A DNA stretch of 34,802 nt from Cyanobacteria bacterium SIG32 (GCA_015152455.1 SUTY01000009.1:1-34802), one strand, 5' to 3'. Shown: positions 25,104 to 33,555, counted from the stretch's first letter. Numbers and translations are program-made. The notes: a model not told the origin generated them from the sequence alone.

Positions 25104-25130
25104 AAATAACTAAACTTAGGAGAGGATAAA

Positions 25131-25916
25131 ATGTTAAGAGCACTAACAACAGCAGCAACAGGTATGATTGCACAACAAAATTACCTTGATGTTATTGCAA
25201 ACAACGTAGCGAACGTTAATACTACTGCGTTCAAAAAATCTAGAATTGAGTTTCAAGATTTACTTTCTCAAGCAGCGAGAACTCCGGGAGCTTTGATGAA
25301 CCAAGGAACTTACCAACCAGTAGGTGTTGAAATTGGGCTTGGGGTTAAGACCGCTGCTACAACTCGTGTATTTACACAGGGTATTGCAATTTCAACAGGT
25401 CGTCAACTTGATATTGAAATTGAGGGTGAAGGTTTTCTACAAGTAATGAAAGAAGATGGTTCACTAGCGTACACTCGTGATGGCTGTCTTCAAGTTGACT
25501 CTTTAGGTCAGCTTTGTACGAACGATGGTTTATTGATTCAACCATCAGTTTCTATCCCTCGTGATGCAACTGAGGTAACAATTACTCAAGATGGTAATAT
25601 TTCTGTTACATTGCCAGGACAAACTCAACAATCAATAGTTGGTTCTTTGCAATTAGTTAAGTTCCAAAACCCATCAGGTTTATTGTCTATTGGACATAAC
25701 CTGTACAAAGAAACTCAAGCTTCAGGTAATCCTGTACAAGATACACCAGGTCAAAACGGTTTAGGCTTAATTCAACAAGGTATGTTAGAAGGATCAAACG
25801 TGCAAATCGTTGATGAATTGGTTGGATTGATTAAAGCAGAAAGGGCTTTTGAATCAAACTCAAAATTGATTAATTCTTCAAGCAATATCTTGCAATTAAC
25901 CAATAATATGTCTTAG
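25131..25916 (+). CDS. flgG: Flagellar distal rod protein FlgG
   Basis: FlgG builds the distal rod that crosses the peptidoglycan and outer membrane. At 261 aa it has standard length and near-textbook sequence: MLRALTTAATGMIAQQNYLD, NNVANVNTTAFKKSRIEFQDLL, a FlgG-type insertion in the first 70 residues, DIEIEGEGFLQV, YTRDG, and the C-terminal MLEGSNVQIVDELVGLIKAERAFE. AGGAGAGG precedes the ATG. It follows flgF by 27 bp. Confidence 0.97.
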   Translation: MLRALTTAATGMIAQQNYLDVIANNVANVNTTAFKKSRIEFQDLLSQAARTPGALMNQGTYQPVGVEIGLGVKTAATTRVFTQGIAISTGRQLDIEIEGEGFLQVMKEDGSLAYTRDGCLQVDSLGQLCTNDGLLIQPSVSIPRDATEVTITQDGNISVTLPGQTQQSIVGSLQLVKFQNPSGLLSIGHNLYKETQASGNPVQDTPGQNGLGLIQQGMLEGSNVQIVDELVGLIKAERAFESNSKLINSSSNILQLTNNMS

Positions 25917-25918
25917 AC

Positions 25919-25946
25919 AGTAAATAGTGAGTAGTAAATAGTGAGT
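25919..25946. repeat. 14-bp tandem duplication over the flgA start
   Basis: AGTAAATAGTGAGT occurs twice head to tail. The second copy supplies the GTG start codon of flgA; the GTG in the first copy is out of frame. Confidence 0.8.
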
Positions 25947-26645
25947 AGATTTTTAATTACAGCGTTAATAATGATGATAGCGGGGATGAGTGTTCAGGCT
26001 CAAACTGTTACTTCTGCTGAAATTAAAAGTCAGATTGCTAGTCAGCTTGAAAATATATACAAAAAGAATATAAATGCAGAAGTAGAAGTAAAAATAACTG
26101 CGACACCATTTGCAGAACTTCAGCTGCCAGACGGAGAGGTTACATATAAAGTAGTTCAAGGTGCAGATAAAATTGTTCCAAGAGATATTAAAAGAGTTGA
26201 TATTTATGTAAACAATGCCTTTGTAAGAACATTAAATCTGCCTGCACAAACAAGTGTTTATAAAGAAGTCTTAGTTGCTGCAGATTTTATAAACAGAGAA
26301 CAAGCAATTACAAGAGAAGCTACTTTGGTAAAAAGAATTGATGTTTCACAAAAAATAGATTATATTTTGCCAGAAAAGATGTTATCAAAAGAGATGTCTG
26401 CAAAAAAAGCTTTTCAAAAAGGAGAGATAATCGACAAGCGTTTTGTTAAAATGAAGCCTGATGTTGCGAGGAATGGAGATGTAAGAATTTTCTTTGTATC
26501 AAATGGTGCAGTAATGATTTCAATTGATGGAACTGCAATGGCAGACGGCATGACTGGTGATTATATCAATGTTGAGAACAGGAATTATAAAAAAGTTTAT
26601 ACAGGAAAAGTGATTGGGGAAAACAGAGTACTGGTAAATATTTAA
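25941..26645 (+). CDS. flgA: Flagellar P-ring assembly chaperone FlgA
   Basis: FlgA is a periplasmic chaperone that helps FlgI polymerise into the P-ring. The 234-aa protein begins with a signal peptide (MSRFLITALIMMIAGMSVQA, cleavage probably after QA) and contains the SAF-like C-terminal half: LSKEMSAKKAFQKGEII, NGDVRIFFVSNGAVMISIDGTAM and GDYINVENRNYKKVYTGKV. The start is a GTG with no good ribosome binding site, set inside a 14-bp tandem repeat; initiation may depend on coupling to flgG, whose stop lies 24 bp upstream. The later ATGs would cut into the signal peptide. flgI follows by 19 bp. Confidence 0.9.
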   Translation: MSRFLITALIMMIAGMSVQAQTVTSAEIKSQIASQLENIYKKNINAEVEVKITATPFAELQLPDGEVTYKVVQGADKIVPRDIKRVDIYVNNAFVRTLNLPAQTSVYKEVLVAADFINREQAITREATLVKRIDVSQKIDYILPEKMLSKEMSAKKAFQKGEIIDKRFVKMKPDVARNGDVRIFFVSNGAVMISIDGTAMADGMTGDYINVENRNYKKVYTGKVIGENRVLVNI

Positions 26646-26664
26646 AAAAATAAAGGGTAAGTAT

Positions 26665-27765
26665 ATGAAAAAAGTTTTAGCAACAATATTAACGTTAATA
26701 ATGGTATCAGGCTTAATTCCTGCTAATGCTATTGAAGCAAAAGTAAGAATTATGGATTTGACTCATATTAAGGGTGTTCGTGAGAACCAGCTTGTTGGAT
26801 ATGGTGTTGTTGTTGGCTTACCTGGAACTGGTGATAACTCTCGTTCAACTCAGATTACTAACAAAATGTTACTAAGAAATTTAGGTACTGTAATTGAGCA
26901 AGAAAACTATATTCAAAAAGGTGCATCTGCAGCTGTTATTGTAACGGCAACAGTTCCGCCATTTTCTAAAAACGGAGATAAAATTGACGTTACAGTATCA
27001 GCTATTGCTGACGCTAAAAGCTTAGAGGGTGGTGTTTTGGTTCAAACAATCCTTAAAGCACCAAATGGTGAGGCTGTAGCAGTAGCTCAAGGTCCGCTTT
27101 CTGTTGGTGGTATCAACAAGATAGCTGGTGGTTCTTCTGCAAGAACTGCAATTACTACTTCTGGTAGAATTCCTGGTGGTGCAATTATCGAACGTGATAT
27201 CTACACAGAAATTGGTGATGAATCTTCAATCACACTTTGCCTAGACAAGTCTGATTATACCCTTGTTTCAAGAATAGCTAATACAGTATCAAAGCTTGCA
27301 CCAGCTCAAGCAATTGACGGTAGCTCTGTAAGAGTGGAAATCCCACAAAGGTTTATAAATGACAGAGTAACTTTCATTTCTTTACTTGAAAATCTTGAAG
27401 TTGCTCCAACACTAGAAAAAGCGAAAGTTGTAGTTAATGAAAGAACAGGTACTGTTGTAATTGGTGCTGATGTAAAACTGCTTCCTGCTGCTGTAGCACA
27501 CGGAAATATTACTGTAACAGTTTCTACAACAAACGAAGTTTCTCAACCAAATGGTTTTGCAAATGGAGCTACGGTTGGTTTTGAGAATGCAGATATAGAA
27601 ATTACAAAAGCTCCAGGCAGTTTGGTCGAAATGCCTGCCAATAGCAATCTAAATGATTTAATCAGAGCATTAAATTCAATTGGGGTTGCTCCTGTTGATT
27701 TGATTTCAATACTACAAGCATTGAAAAAATCAGGTAGCTTGCAAGCAGAGTTGATAATTATTTAG
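26665..27765 (+). CDS. flgI: Flagellar P-ring protein FlgI
   Basis: FlgI forms the ring around the rod in the peptidoglycan layer. The 366-aa protein has a signal peptide (MKKVLATILTLIMVSGLIPANA) and family motifs RIMDLTHIKGVRENQLVGYG, VVGLPGTGDNS, IVTATVPPFSKNGDKIDVTVSA, and the C-terminal LNDLIRALNSIGVAPVDLIS ILQALKKSGSL. Length is typical. Its presence with FlgH shows an envelope with an outer membrane. Confidence 0.97.
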   Translation: MKKVLATILTLIMVSGLIPANAIEAKVRIMDLTHIKGVRENQLVGYGVVVGLPGTGDNSRSTQITNKMLLRNLGTVIEQENYIQKGASAAVIVTATVPPFSKNGDKIDVTVSAIADAKSLEGGVLVQTILKAPNGEAVAVAQGPLSVGGINKIAGGSSARTAITTSGRIPGGAIIERDIYTEIGDESSITLCLDKSDYTLVSRIANTVSKLAPAQAIDGSSVRVEIPQRFINDRVTFISLLENLEVAPTLEKAKVVVNERTGTVVIGADVKLLPAAVAHGNITVTVSTTNEVSQPNGFANGATVGFENADIEITKAPGSLVEMPANSNLNDLIRALNSIGVAPVDLISILQALKKSGSLQAELIII

Positions 27766-27773
27766 GAGAAAAT

Positions 27774-28124
27774 ATGGATTTTTCAACACCGACATTAGAT
27801 GTAATAAAACATGATTTGAAAAACGCTCAAGTCGTTAACTCTGACCAAGTGCTTTATAACAGAATTAAAGGGGCTGGCGATTCTAAAGAGCAACTTAAAA
27901 AAGCTGCACAGGAATTTGAAGCGATATTTATTACTAAAATGCTTTCTGAAATGGATAAAACCGTAGATAGAGAGGGTGGTTTATTTGGTGATAAAACTCA
28001 ATATGTAGATACATTTAAATCAATAGTTTATCAACAAATGGGTCATGATATTGCAAGTAATCCTCGTTCAAGCTTTGGAATGGCAGAACAAATTTATAGA
28101 CAGATGGAAAAATACGTCAAATAA
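27774..28124 (+). CDS. flgJ: Rod-binding protein, FlgJ N-terminal-domain type
   Basis: The 116-aa protein corresponds to the rod-binding N-terminal domain of FlgJ: LKKAAQEFEAIFITKMLSEMDKT, GLFGDKTQYVDTFKSIVYQQMG and a C-terminal FGMAEQIYRQMEKYV. It would act as scaffold or cap while the rod is built. The muramidase domain of enterobacterial FlgJ (about 170 more residues) is absent, as in many other phyla; the separate SLT gene at the head of this operon probably replaces it. The ATG follows flgI by 8 bp with GGAG upstream. Confidence 0.92.
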   Translation: MDFSTPTLDVIKHDLKNAQVVNSDQVLYNRIKGAGDSKEQLKKAAQEFEAIFITKMLSEMDKTVDREGGLFGDKTQYVDTFKSIVYQQMGHDIASNPRSSFGMAEQIYRQMEKYVK

Positions 28125-28137
28125 GAAGGGAAAATAA

Positions 28138-28425
28138 ATGTTATCATCAGTAGGACAAAATAATAGTGTACAAACATTTTCAGCAGTAAATGCTTTAAGA
28201 AATTCTGCTAATCAGTTGAATAAGCCTGCAGAAAAAAATCAAGACAGTATTATTGAAGAGACTTCTACAGCAACAAAAGTTGCGCCAAAAGGTTTATTGG
28301 AAAGGGTTGACGTTTCGGATATAAGAAAATGTGCTGAATATGTTGGTGAGTTCAATATAACTGATGACGATATTAAATACGGACTTATGTATGGAAGAAG
28401 CGTGATTGCTGAGTTTCTGTGCTAA
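28138..28425 (+). CDS. 95-aa protein in the usual flgM position, unknown
   Basis: The protein is not recognised. Its first 50 residues are polar and probably disordered (VGQNNSVQTFSAVNALRNS), and the last 40 form a conserved-looking helical unit: VDVSDIRKCAEYVGEFNITDDDIKYGLMYGRSVIAEFL. A disordered N-terminus with two short C-terminal helices, and a place between flgJ and the flgN-flgK-flgL block, is what the anti-sigma-28 factor FlgM shows elsewhere, but the FlgM sequence signature is not visible. AAGGGAA precedes the ATG. I leave it unnamed and give FlgM analogue as a hypothesis. Confidence 0.7.
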   Translation: MLSSVGQNNSVQTFSAVNALRNSANQLNKPAEKNQDSIIEETSTATKVAPKGLLERVDVSDIRKCAEYVGEFNITDDDIKYGLMYGRSVIAEFLC

Positions 28426-28446
28426 TAAAAAATTTGGGGAAGAGAT

Positions 28447-29061
28447 ATGAAAAAACTAATAGTATCAACTTTAATATTAATGGCAATGTGTGCTTTACCT
28501 GTAGTACACGCTGAGTCCTTGTTTACTCTTGGGGCACAACAACAGTATCAAGGTGTTCCTCGATCACTTTTTGGTGGGGTTCAGGCTCGTCAAATCGGAG
28601 ATTTAATTTCAATTATTATGAGTGAAAATATTTCATTAAATGATAATTTGACATATTCTTCAGAAAAATCATCAACAACAGTTGATACTTTTACAACGTT
28701 TTTAAATAAATGGTTCGGGCTTTCATTAAAAGATTCCGATGGATTTGGCGGTTCTAATGAAGTTTCAAATTCTGCAGTAGGTTCTAGAGCAATGAAATTA
28801 GGTGATAGAATTGCTTGTCAGGTTGTTCAACAACTACCTAATGGTAATTTAACTGTTCAAGGTAAAAAGACTATTGTAAATGGTAATGAAAGAATGGATT
28901 TTATTGTAACAGGTGTTGTTGACCCAAGATGGTTAAATGTTAATGGAGAGATATACTCATATAATGTCTCTAACCTACAATTTGCACTTTCTGGTAGAGG
29001 CAATATCTCAAGAAATCAAAACGAAGGCATATTCAACAGATTTATCAAGTATCTGTTCTAA
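28447..29061 (+). CDS. flgH: Flagellar L-ring protein FlgH
   Basis: FlgH forms the outer-membrane ring of the flagellum. The 204-aa protein carries the family blocks VQARQIGDLISIIMSENIS, GDRIACQVVQQLPNGNLTVQGKKTIVNGNERMDFIVTGVVDP, and the C-terminal NISRNQNEGIFNRFIKYLF. A signal peptide is clear (MKKLIVSTLILMAMCALPVVHA). Most FlgH proteins are lipoproteins, but the only cysteine here sits in MAMC, a poor lipobox, and signal peptidase I cleavage after VHA looks more likely. GGGGAAGAG precedes the ATG. Confidence 0.93.
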   Translation: MKKLIVSTLILMAMCALPVVHAESLFTLGAQQQYQGVPRSLFGGVQARQIGDLISIIMSENISLNDNLTYSSEKSSTTVDTFTTFLNKWFGLSLKDSDGFGGSNEVSNSAVGSRAMKLGDRIACQVVQQLPNGNLTVQGKKTIVNGNERMDFIVTGVVDPRWLNVNGEIYSYNVSNLQFALSGRGNISRNQNEGIFNRFIKYLF

Positions 29062-29075
29062 TTAAGGGTATAAGA

Positions 29076-29576
29076 ATGTATACACAACAGTTTAAAAAAT
29101 TAATAGCATTAATAGATAAAGAGATAGAAGCTTATTCTAAATTAAAAGATCTTTTTGAAGAAAAAAAAGAACTTCTTAAAAAAGCAAAAGCTGATGACCT
29201 TGGTGTGCTTGATAATAAAATTCTTGCTCTAAATGACTCAATTGTTAAGCTGAACAATGCTCGCAAAAGTGCATCTATTGAGCTCATAGGCAAAGACGGT
29301 TGTATGTCAGATTTCATAAGCTTTGCAGAGGTAAATCAACCAGACCAAAAAGAGGCACTTTTGTTAAGAAAAGATAAGATTTGTAACAATTTTGAGCAGT
29401 TGGCGTTACTAAATAATCAAAATGTGGAATTGATAAAACATGGCATTACAATCACCAACAAGATGTTGGAAACTATTGTAAATGCATTTGCTCCTCAAGG
29501 AAGTATCTACAATGGAGCAGGAAAGACTACAGACACACATGATTTAGACATGTGGACCATAAACGAAGAAATATGA
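29076..29576 (+). CDS. flgN: FlgN-type flagellar export chaperone
   Basis: FlgN binds FlgK and FlgL in the cytoplasm and delivers them to the flagellar export gate. The 166-aa protein is almost entirely helical with coiled-coil character (IDKEIEAYSKLKDLFEEKKELL, LNDSIVKLNNARK), then the FlgN-like end NNQNVELIKHGITITNKMLETIV and a short YNGAGK. Sequence similarity within this family is low, so the call rests on this pattern plus its place directly before flgK and flgL. Confidence 0.85.
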   Translation: MYTQQFKKLIALIDKEIEAYSKLKDLFEEKKELLKKAKADDLGVLDNKILALNDSIVKLNNARKSASIELIGKDGCMSDFISFAEVNQPDQKEALLLRKDKICNNFEQLALLNNQNVELIKHGITITNKMLETIVNAFAPQGSIYNGAGKTTDTHDLDMWTINEEI

Positions 29577-29631
29577 TGTGGGAATGCCTATGTCATCAAG
29601 AATGTGTTAATGAGATAAAACGAGGTAAACA

Positions 29632-31263
29632 ATGGTTAGCTTATTCAGTTCATTAAATATCGCATCAAACGCACTGACTGTAAACGAGTCAGCAATTAGC
29701 GTTGTGTCACATAACGTTGCGAATATGAATACAGAGGGTTATTCAAAACAAAGAGTTAACCTTGCTACAAGAAATATTTCTGGGGCTATTGGTGACAATG
29801 TACAAGCTCAAATCCGTGCTAACGGTGGGGTTATGATTGCTAATGTAACCAGATATAATGATGCTTATTTGAATAGTTATTATAGAGATCAGCTTTCAAT
29901 TTTAAAAGAATATGAAGAAAAGTTAGGTAATATTGGTGACTTAGCGGACATCTTTGATGATTTAGAGGGAACTGGGATTAGTGATGCTTTAGCTAGTTTT
30001 TACGAAGCAGTAAATAACCTGAACGAGTATCCTGCAAGTTCAACTGCTAGAGTGAACTTTATTGAGAGTGCAAAAACATTAACAGCAACTTTGAATGCAA
30101 AAAGTGTTCAATTAGATGAGTTGAATGCAAAAGCATTGGGCGATGGAAAAAGTCTTGAGGCTTTGGAAAATTCAAAAATTTACAACCAATTTGAAGTGTT
30201 CAACAATAAGCTAGAAGAATTAGCTGAATGTAATAAAGCATTGACAATTACTCAGACTGGTACTTTAGAAGCAAATAATCTTCTTGATAGAAGAGATATG
30301 ATTTTAAACGAGATTGCTGAATTTGTTGATATAAATATCGATGAAAAACCAAATGGTTCAGTAGATTTATATGTTGGTGGAATAGCTATGGTTAGCGGTT
30401 CTGTCGTGACAGGTGAATTGGAAATCCAAACAGCAGAACAATATTGTTTGTCGCAAGATCCACCTATTGATTATCCGAATGGTTGGGTAACTGAGGATGG
30501 AAAGCCTCGTGAAAATGCTGTTTTGAGTATTGTTAATAATTCTGGAGAAACAAAACAAGTAGTTGTTTCTGATGCAAATTCAATAATTAACAGCGGTGCA
30601 TTAGGTGGAATGTTGCATTCTGCAGACTTAGATGCTGACGGAATGAACGTAGGTATTGCACAAGATAAATTAAATCAGATTTCTCAAGCAATTGCTGATT
30701 TGTTCAATACTTTAAACACTAGAGAGGGCGCATATCACATTAATCCAGATAATACTAATATTTTAAGCGACGCTAATAAAGTTAATATCTTTAATGTTGA
30801 TGCTGACGGTAAAACTACAGCAGGAACAATTTCTGTTAATGAAGAACTTTTAACAGAAAAAGGTTGTTGGCTTCTATCTTGTGCATATTTTGACCCAAAT
30901 GGAGATACTTTTGACGAAAGAGCTATCGGTAATGCACAAAACGTAGTAGCAATGCTTGGAACAAGAAGTCAAAACTTAGACGGTCAAAATGGTATTCCTG
31001 ATTTAGGTGGTATGACTATTGAAGATGCTTATACGAGTTTGTTAGGTAAAATAGCTGCAAGTGGAAGCAATGGCCAAGCATTAGTGGATACACAAGGTAA
31101 TGTTGTTGATTCAATCTATAATCAAATCAAAAGCAATAATAGTGTTGATTTGAATGAGGAATTGGTGGATTTGGTTAAATATCAAACTGCTTATTCTGCT
31201 GCGGCACAAGTTTTCAATACTTGTAATGCTTGTTTAGATACATTAATGAGTTTAGGAGGTTAA
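29632..31263 (+). CDS. flgK: Flagellar hook-associated protein 1, FlgK
   Basis: FlgK joins the hook to the filament together with FlgL. The 543-aa protein has the axial-protein N-terminus SLFSSLNIASNALTVNESAI and HNVANMNTEGYSKQRVNL, a coiled-coil region, and the C-terminal SVDLNEELVDLVKYQTAYSAAAQVFNTCNACLDTLMSLG. Two or three cysteines in the C-terminal helix are unusual but conservative. AACGAGGT precedes the ATG, after a 55-bp gap from flgN. flgL follows 3 bp later. Confidence 0.96.
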   Translation: MVSLFSSLNIASNALTVNESAISVVSHNVANMNTEGYSKQRVNLATRNISGAIGDNVQAQIRANGGVMIANVTRYNDAYLNSYYRDQLSILKEYEEKLGNIGDLADIFDDLEGTGISDALASFYEAVNNLNEYPASSTARVNFIESAKTLTATLNAKSVQLDELNAKALGDGKSLEALENSKIYNQFEVFNNKLEELAECNKALTITQTGTLEANNLLDRRDMILNEIAEFVDINIDEKPNGSVDLYVGGIAMVSGSVVTGELEIQTAEQYCLSQDPPIDYPNGWVTEDGKPRENAVLSIVNNSGETKQVVVSDANSIINSGALGGMLHSADLDADGMNVGIAQDKLNQISQAIADLFNTLNTREGAYHINPDNTNILSDANKVNIFNVDADGKTTAGTISVNEELLTEKGCWLLSCAYFDPNGDTFDERAIGNAQNVVAMLGTRSQNLDGQNGIPDLGGMTIEDAYTSLLGKIAASGSNGQALVDTQGNVVDSIYNQIKSNNSVDLNEELVDLVKYQTAYSAAAQVFNTCNACLDTLMSLGG

Positions 31264-31266
31264 TAA

Positions 31267-32373
31267 ATGGTCTCAAGAGTAACTTCATCATCAAGATATG
31301 CTCAATTGTTGGCTGATATGCAAATGAATCAGTTTAACTATGAAAAATTGACTGCGCAATTGACTTCCGGTCATAAAATAATGAAAATAACTGATGATCC
31401 AATTGCTTCAGTGAATATTTTGAATACAAATAAACAATTAGGCCAAATAGAAACATTTGAACAAAATGTTAATATGGCTACAGCTGAACTAAGTGCTTTA
31501 GATGATTTGCTAGATTTGGCAAATGGATACTTGTCTCAAGCTTGGGATAAAGCGGTTCAAGCGAATAACCAAACTTATGGTGAAAGTTCTTTAAAAGCAC
31601 TTAAAGTTGAGATAGACGAAATTACAAAAACAATGGTCGATTTAGCTAATACTCAATATAACGATAATTATATTTTCTCAGGAGCTAATACTAAAACTCA
31701 AACATATACAATGGATGAAGATGGAAACATTGTGTATAACGGAACACCTCAGGACAATCCAGATTATGTTCGTCAAACAGAAGTTGCTGACGGAGTGTTT
31801 GAGACAATAAATACAACAGGTGATAAAGTTTTTGGCTATTATCAAAAAGTTCAAGAGACAGATGCTAATGGTAATAAAGTTTATTTAGATGAAAACGGTG
31901 ATAGAGTTATTGAATCTTTAGATGCTAATGGTGATAAGGTTTATACTTACGAAGCTGGTGGTGATTATGCCGGAAAAGTTGAAGATTTGAAAAAATCATA
32001 TACAGATGAAGAAGATTTTTCCGGTGTTATGGGTGCTTTGAAAAAATTAAGTAATTCTATTCAAAAAGTCTTAGATGGTGAAACAGAAGCTGGGTACGAT
32101 GAAATGAAATCAACTCTAACAATGTTTGCAAATTCTCTGAATGATATAACAACAGAACAAACAAAGTTTGGCGGTGTTTATAATCGTATGGAAATGTCTA
32201 CTTCAACATTGGAAACAAATAGCGAAAATTTACAAACTTATTTATCTGAAATTAATGACATTGATTATGCTCAAGCTATAACTCAATGGATGAACGCTCA
32301 ATATGCTTATCAAGCAAGTTTACAAGTAAGCTCAGCAACAATGAATATGAGCTTGTTAAATTATATACAGTAA
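31267..32373 (+). CDS. flgL: Flagellar hook-associated protein 3, FlgL
   Basis: FlgL is the second hook-filament junction protein, related to flagellin. The 368-aa protein opens with MVSRVTSSSRYAQLLADMQMNQ and LTSGHKIMKITDDPIASVNIL, and ends with ITQWMNAQYAYQASLQVSSATMNMSLLNYI, both flagellin-like helices. The central domain contains short repeats around DANGNKVYLDENGDRV and DANGDKVYTY. It starts 3 bp after flgK with AGGAGG inside the flgK end. A hairpin includes its stop codon, and a terminator follows. Confidence 0.96.
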   Translation: MVSRVTSSSRYAQLLADMQMNQFNYEKLTAQLTSGHKIMKITDDPIASVNILNTNKQLGQIETFEQNVNMATAELSALDDLLDLANGYLSQAWDKAVQANNQTYGESSLKALKVEIDEITKTMVDLANTQYNDNYIFSGANTKTQTYTMDEDGNIVYNGTPQDNPDYVRQTEVADGVFETINTTGDKVFGYYQKVQETDANGNKVYLDENGDRVIESLDANGDKVYTYEAGGDYAGKVEDLKKSYTDEEDFSGVMGALKKLSNSIQKVLDGETEAGYDEMKSTLTMFANSLNDITTEQTKFGGVYNRMEMSTSTLETNSENLQTYLSEINDIDYAQAITQWMNAQYAYQASLQVSSATMNMSLLNYIQ

Positions 32374-32413
32374 GGTTAATTGAGCTCTTCACGGATGAGG
32401 AGCTCGTAACCTT
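32372..32413 (+). other. Two-part stem-loop at the flgL stop codon
   Basis: AAGGTTA/TAACCTT and, inside it, GAGCTCTTC/GAGGAGCTC (one G-T) form a long interrupted hairpin with loop ACGGAT. It includes the end of the flgL stop and has no T run, so it may protect the mRNA 3' end rather than terminate. Confidence 0.55.
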
Positions 32414-32455
32414 AAAAAAGTTTAGTCTACAAATTTTTATATACTTACCATTTTT

Positions 32456-32486
32456 AGGGACATGTGAATGTCCTTTTTTCTTTTTT
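32456..32486 (+). terminator. Terminator of the flagellar operon
   Basis: GGACAT-GTGA-ATGTCC is followed directly by TTTTTTCTTTTTT on the plus strand, 85 bp after the flgL stop. Confidence 0.85.
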
Positions 32487-32526
32487 AGACAAATATTTTT
32501 AAGATACAAAATACGTTTGTAACAAA

Positions 32527-32679
32527 TTGTAAACACGAGTTTTAATGTAGCCGAAACCCAGTTATAATGCCCTATATGATATGATATGATATGATGGGAT
32601 GGGAGGGGAGCAATTATTTTAACCACAAAGTTTTTAAATCCATGTAGGTCAATTTTCTTATAACGAAAGGTGGTTAATT
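32527..32679 (+). promoter_or_regulatory. Duplicated promoter/leader, copy 1
   Basis: This 153-bp segment runs from TTGTAAAC to the ATG of the 184-aa gene and aligns without gaps to 33624-33776. The first 94 bp are about 88% identical, including an invariant 44-bp core (32560-32603) that contains TATAAT (32563-32568) and, at the predicted start of transcription, four ATATG repeats and GGGATGGG. TTTTAA stands 17 bp before TATAAT; TAAA-N16-GCCGAAAC, similar to a sigma-28 promoter, overlaps it. An 18-codon ORF (32591-32647) lies in the leader. Confidence 0.65.
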
Positions 32680-33234
32680 ATGGTGTTAGCATTTACTATT
32701 CCGAATCAAAATCCTGTCTTAGGTCCAGCACAAGGTAACAAACAGGAAATTAGTGTTTACGATCCAAATTTAGGTAATCATAGATCTCTTGTAGCAACGC
32801 CAGAAGATTGTGATAAGTTCGTTAATGATAGAAATGATGCTTTAGAGAAAGATAATAAAAGGACTTTAAAAACTTGGTTATATTCAACTCTTGCTGGTCT
32901 TGGTATTGGTGGAGCTGCAGGTGCTATTAAGGCTAAGAAAGACGCAAAAACTGTCAATGCGCTTATTGATACTTTTAATGCTGAACTAAAGAATGGTAAA
33001 AAATATTTTGATTTAAAAATTCCTAACAAGTATAGTTTTGAAATAAAGTTTTTGTACGAACAAGCAAAAAATTCATTTAATAAATTAGGAATTAAAGATA
33101 TCTTAAAAGGTGCGGGAATTGGTGGTGTGGCAGGAGCTGTAGCTGCATTTACTATAGGATTATTAGCTTCTATTAAAAATTCTAGTAAATCAACTGATCA
33201 AGTTACGCAAGAATTTATTGCTCAACATAAATAA
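32680..33234 (+). CDS. 184-aa protein with two glycine-rich membrane helices, unknown
   Basis: The protein is not recognised. Residues 1-65 are polar (MVLAFTIPNQNPVLGP, then charged helix), residues about 68-85 (LYSTLAGLGIGGAAGAI) and 142-165 (ILKGAGIGGVAGAVAAFTIGLL) are Gly/Ala-rich membrane-type helices separated by a charged loop, and the tail is hydrophilic. Such paired GxxxG helices occur in channel- or glycine-zipper-type small membrane proteins. There is no signal peptide. AAAGGTGG lies 8 bp before the ATG. It is preceded by leader copy 1 and followed 12 bp later by the 94-aa gene, probably in one transcript. Confidence 0.7.
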   Translation: MVLAFTIPNQNPVLGPAQGNKQEISVYDPNLGNHRSLVATPEDCDKFVNDRNDALEKDNKRTLKTWLYSTLAGLGIGGAAGAIKAKKDAKTVNALIDTFNAELKNGKKYFDLKIPNKYSFEIKFLYEQAKNSFNKLGIKDILKGAGIGGVAGAVAAFTIGLLASIKNSSKSTDQVTQEFIAQHK

Positions 33235-33246
33235 AAGGAGGTTAAA

Positions 33247-33531
33247 ATGTCAATAAATACGACTAATATGTCAAATGTAATGTTTAGAAGTTCTGCTGTT
33301 ATGGGAAAACCAATGGCTGTGGATAATTATTCAAATCCAGAAATTCAAAAATTTATATCTCGTGTAAAAGATGAAACGGAGTATCTTAAGGTAGAAAGAG
33401 AATATTCTGCTTTAATAGATTTGTATGATGCAGACGAGACAACTCCAGAACAGAGAAATGCTTTAGCGCCAATGATAAAAGATGCTAGCAAAAGAATGCT
33501 TGATGCTAAAATAAAGCTTAATTGGGTGTAA
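33247..33531 (+). CDS. 94-aa hypothetical protein
   Basis: No function is recognised. The first 28 residues are Asn/Met/Ser-rich (MSINTTNMSNVMFRSSAVM), and the rest is an alpha-helical, charged domain (FISRVKDETEYLKVEREYSALIDLY, then PMIKDASKRMLDAKIKL). There is no membrane segment or signal peptide. The ribosome binding site AAAAGGAGG is one of the strongest in the window, 5 bp before the ATG, and the gene follows the 184-aa gene by 12 bp, so it should be translated efficiently from the same mRNA. A 15-bp hairpin lies 24 bp after the stop. Confidence 0.7.
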   Translation: MSINTTNMSNVMFRSSAVMGKPMAVDNYSNPEIQKFISRVKDETEYLKVEREYSALIDLYDADETTPEQRNALAPMIKDASKRMLDAKIKLNWV

Positions 33532-33555
33532 GTATTTTTAAATAAATGAAAAAGT

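Noticed and set aside
32595-32610. G-quadruplex in the GGGATGGGAGGGGAG of leader copy 1
   Set aside because: Only three G runs are present, and the third is lost in copy 2.
32276-32626. 116-aa minus-strand ORF over the flgL end and first leader
   Set aside because: It crosses the flgL end, the operon terminator and the promoter block; no ribosome binding site or domain supports it.
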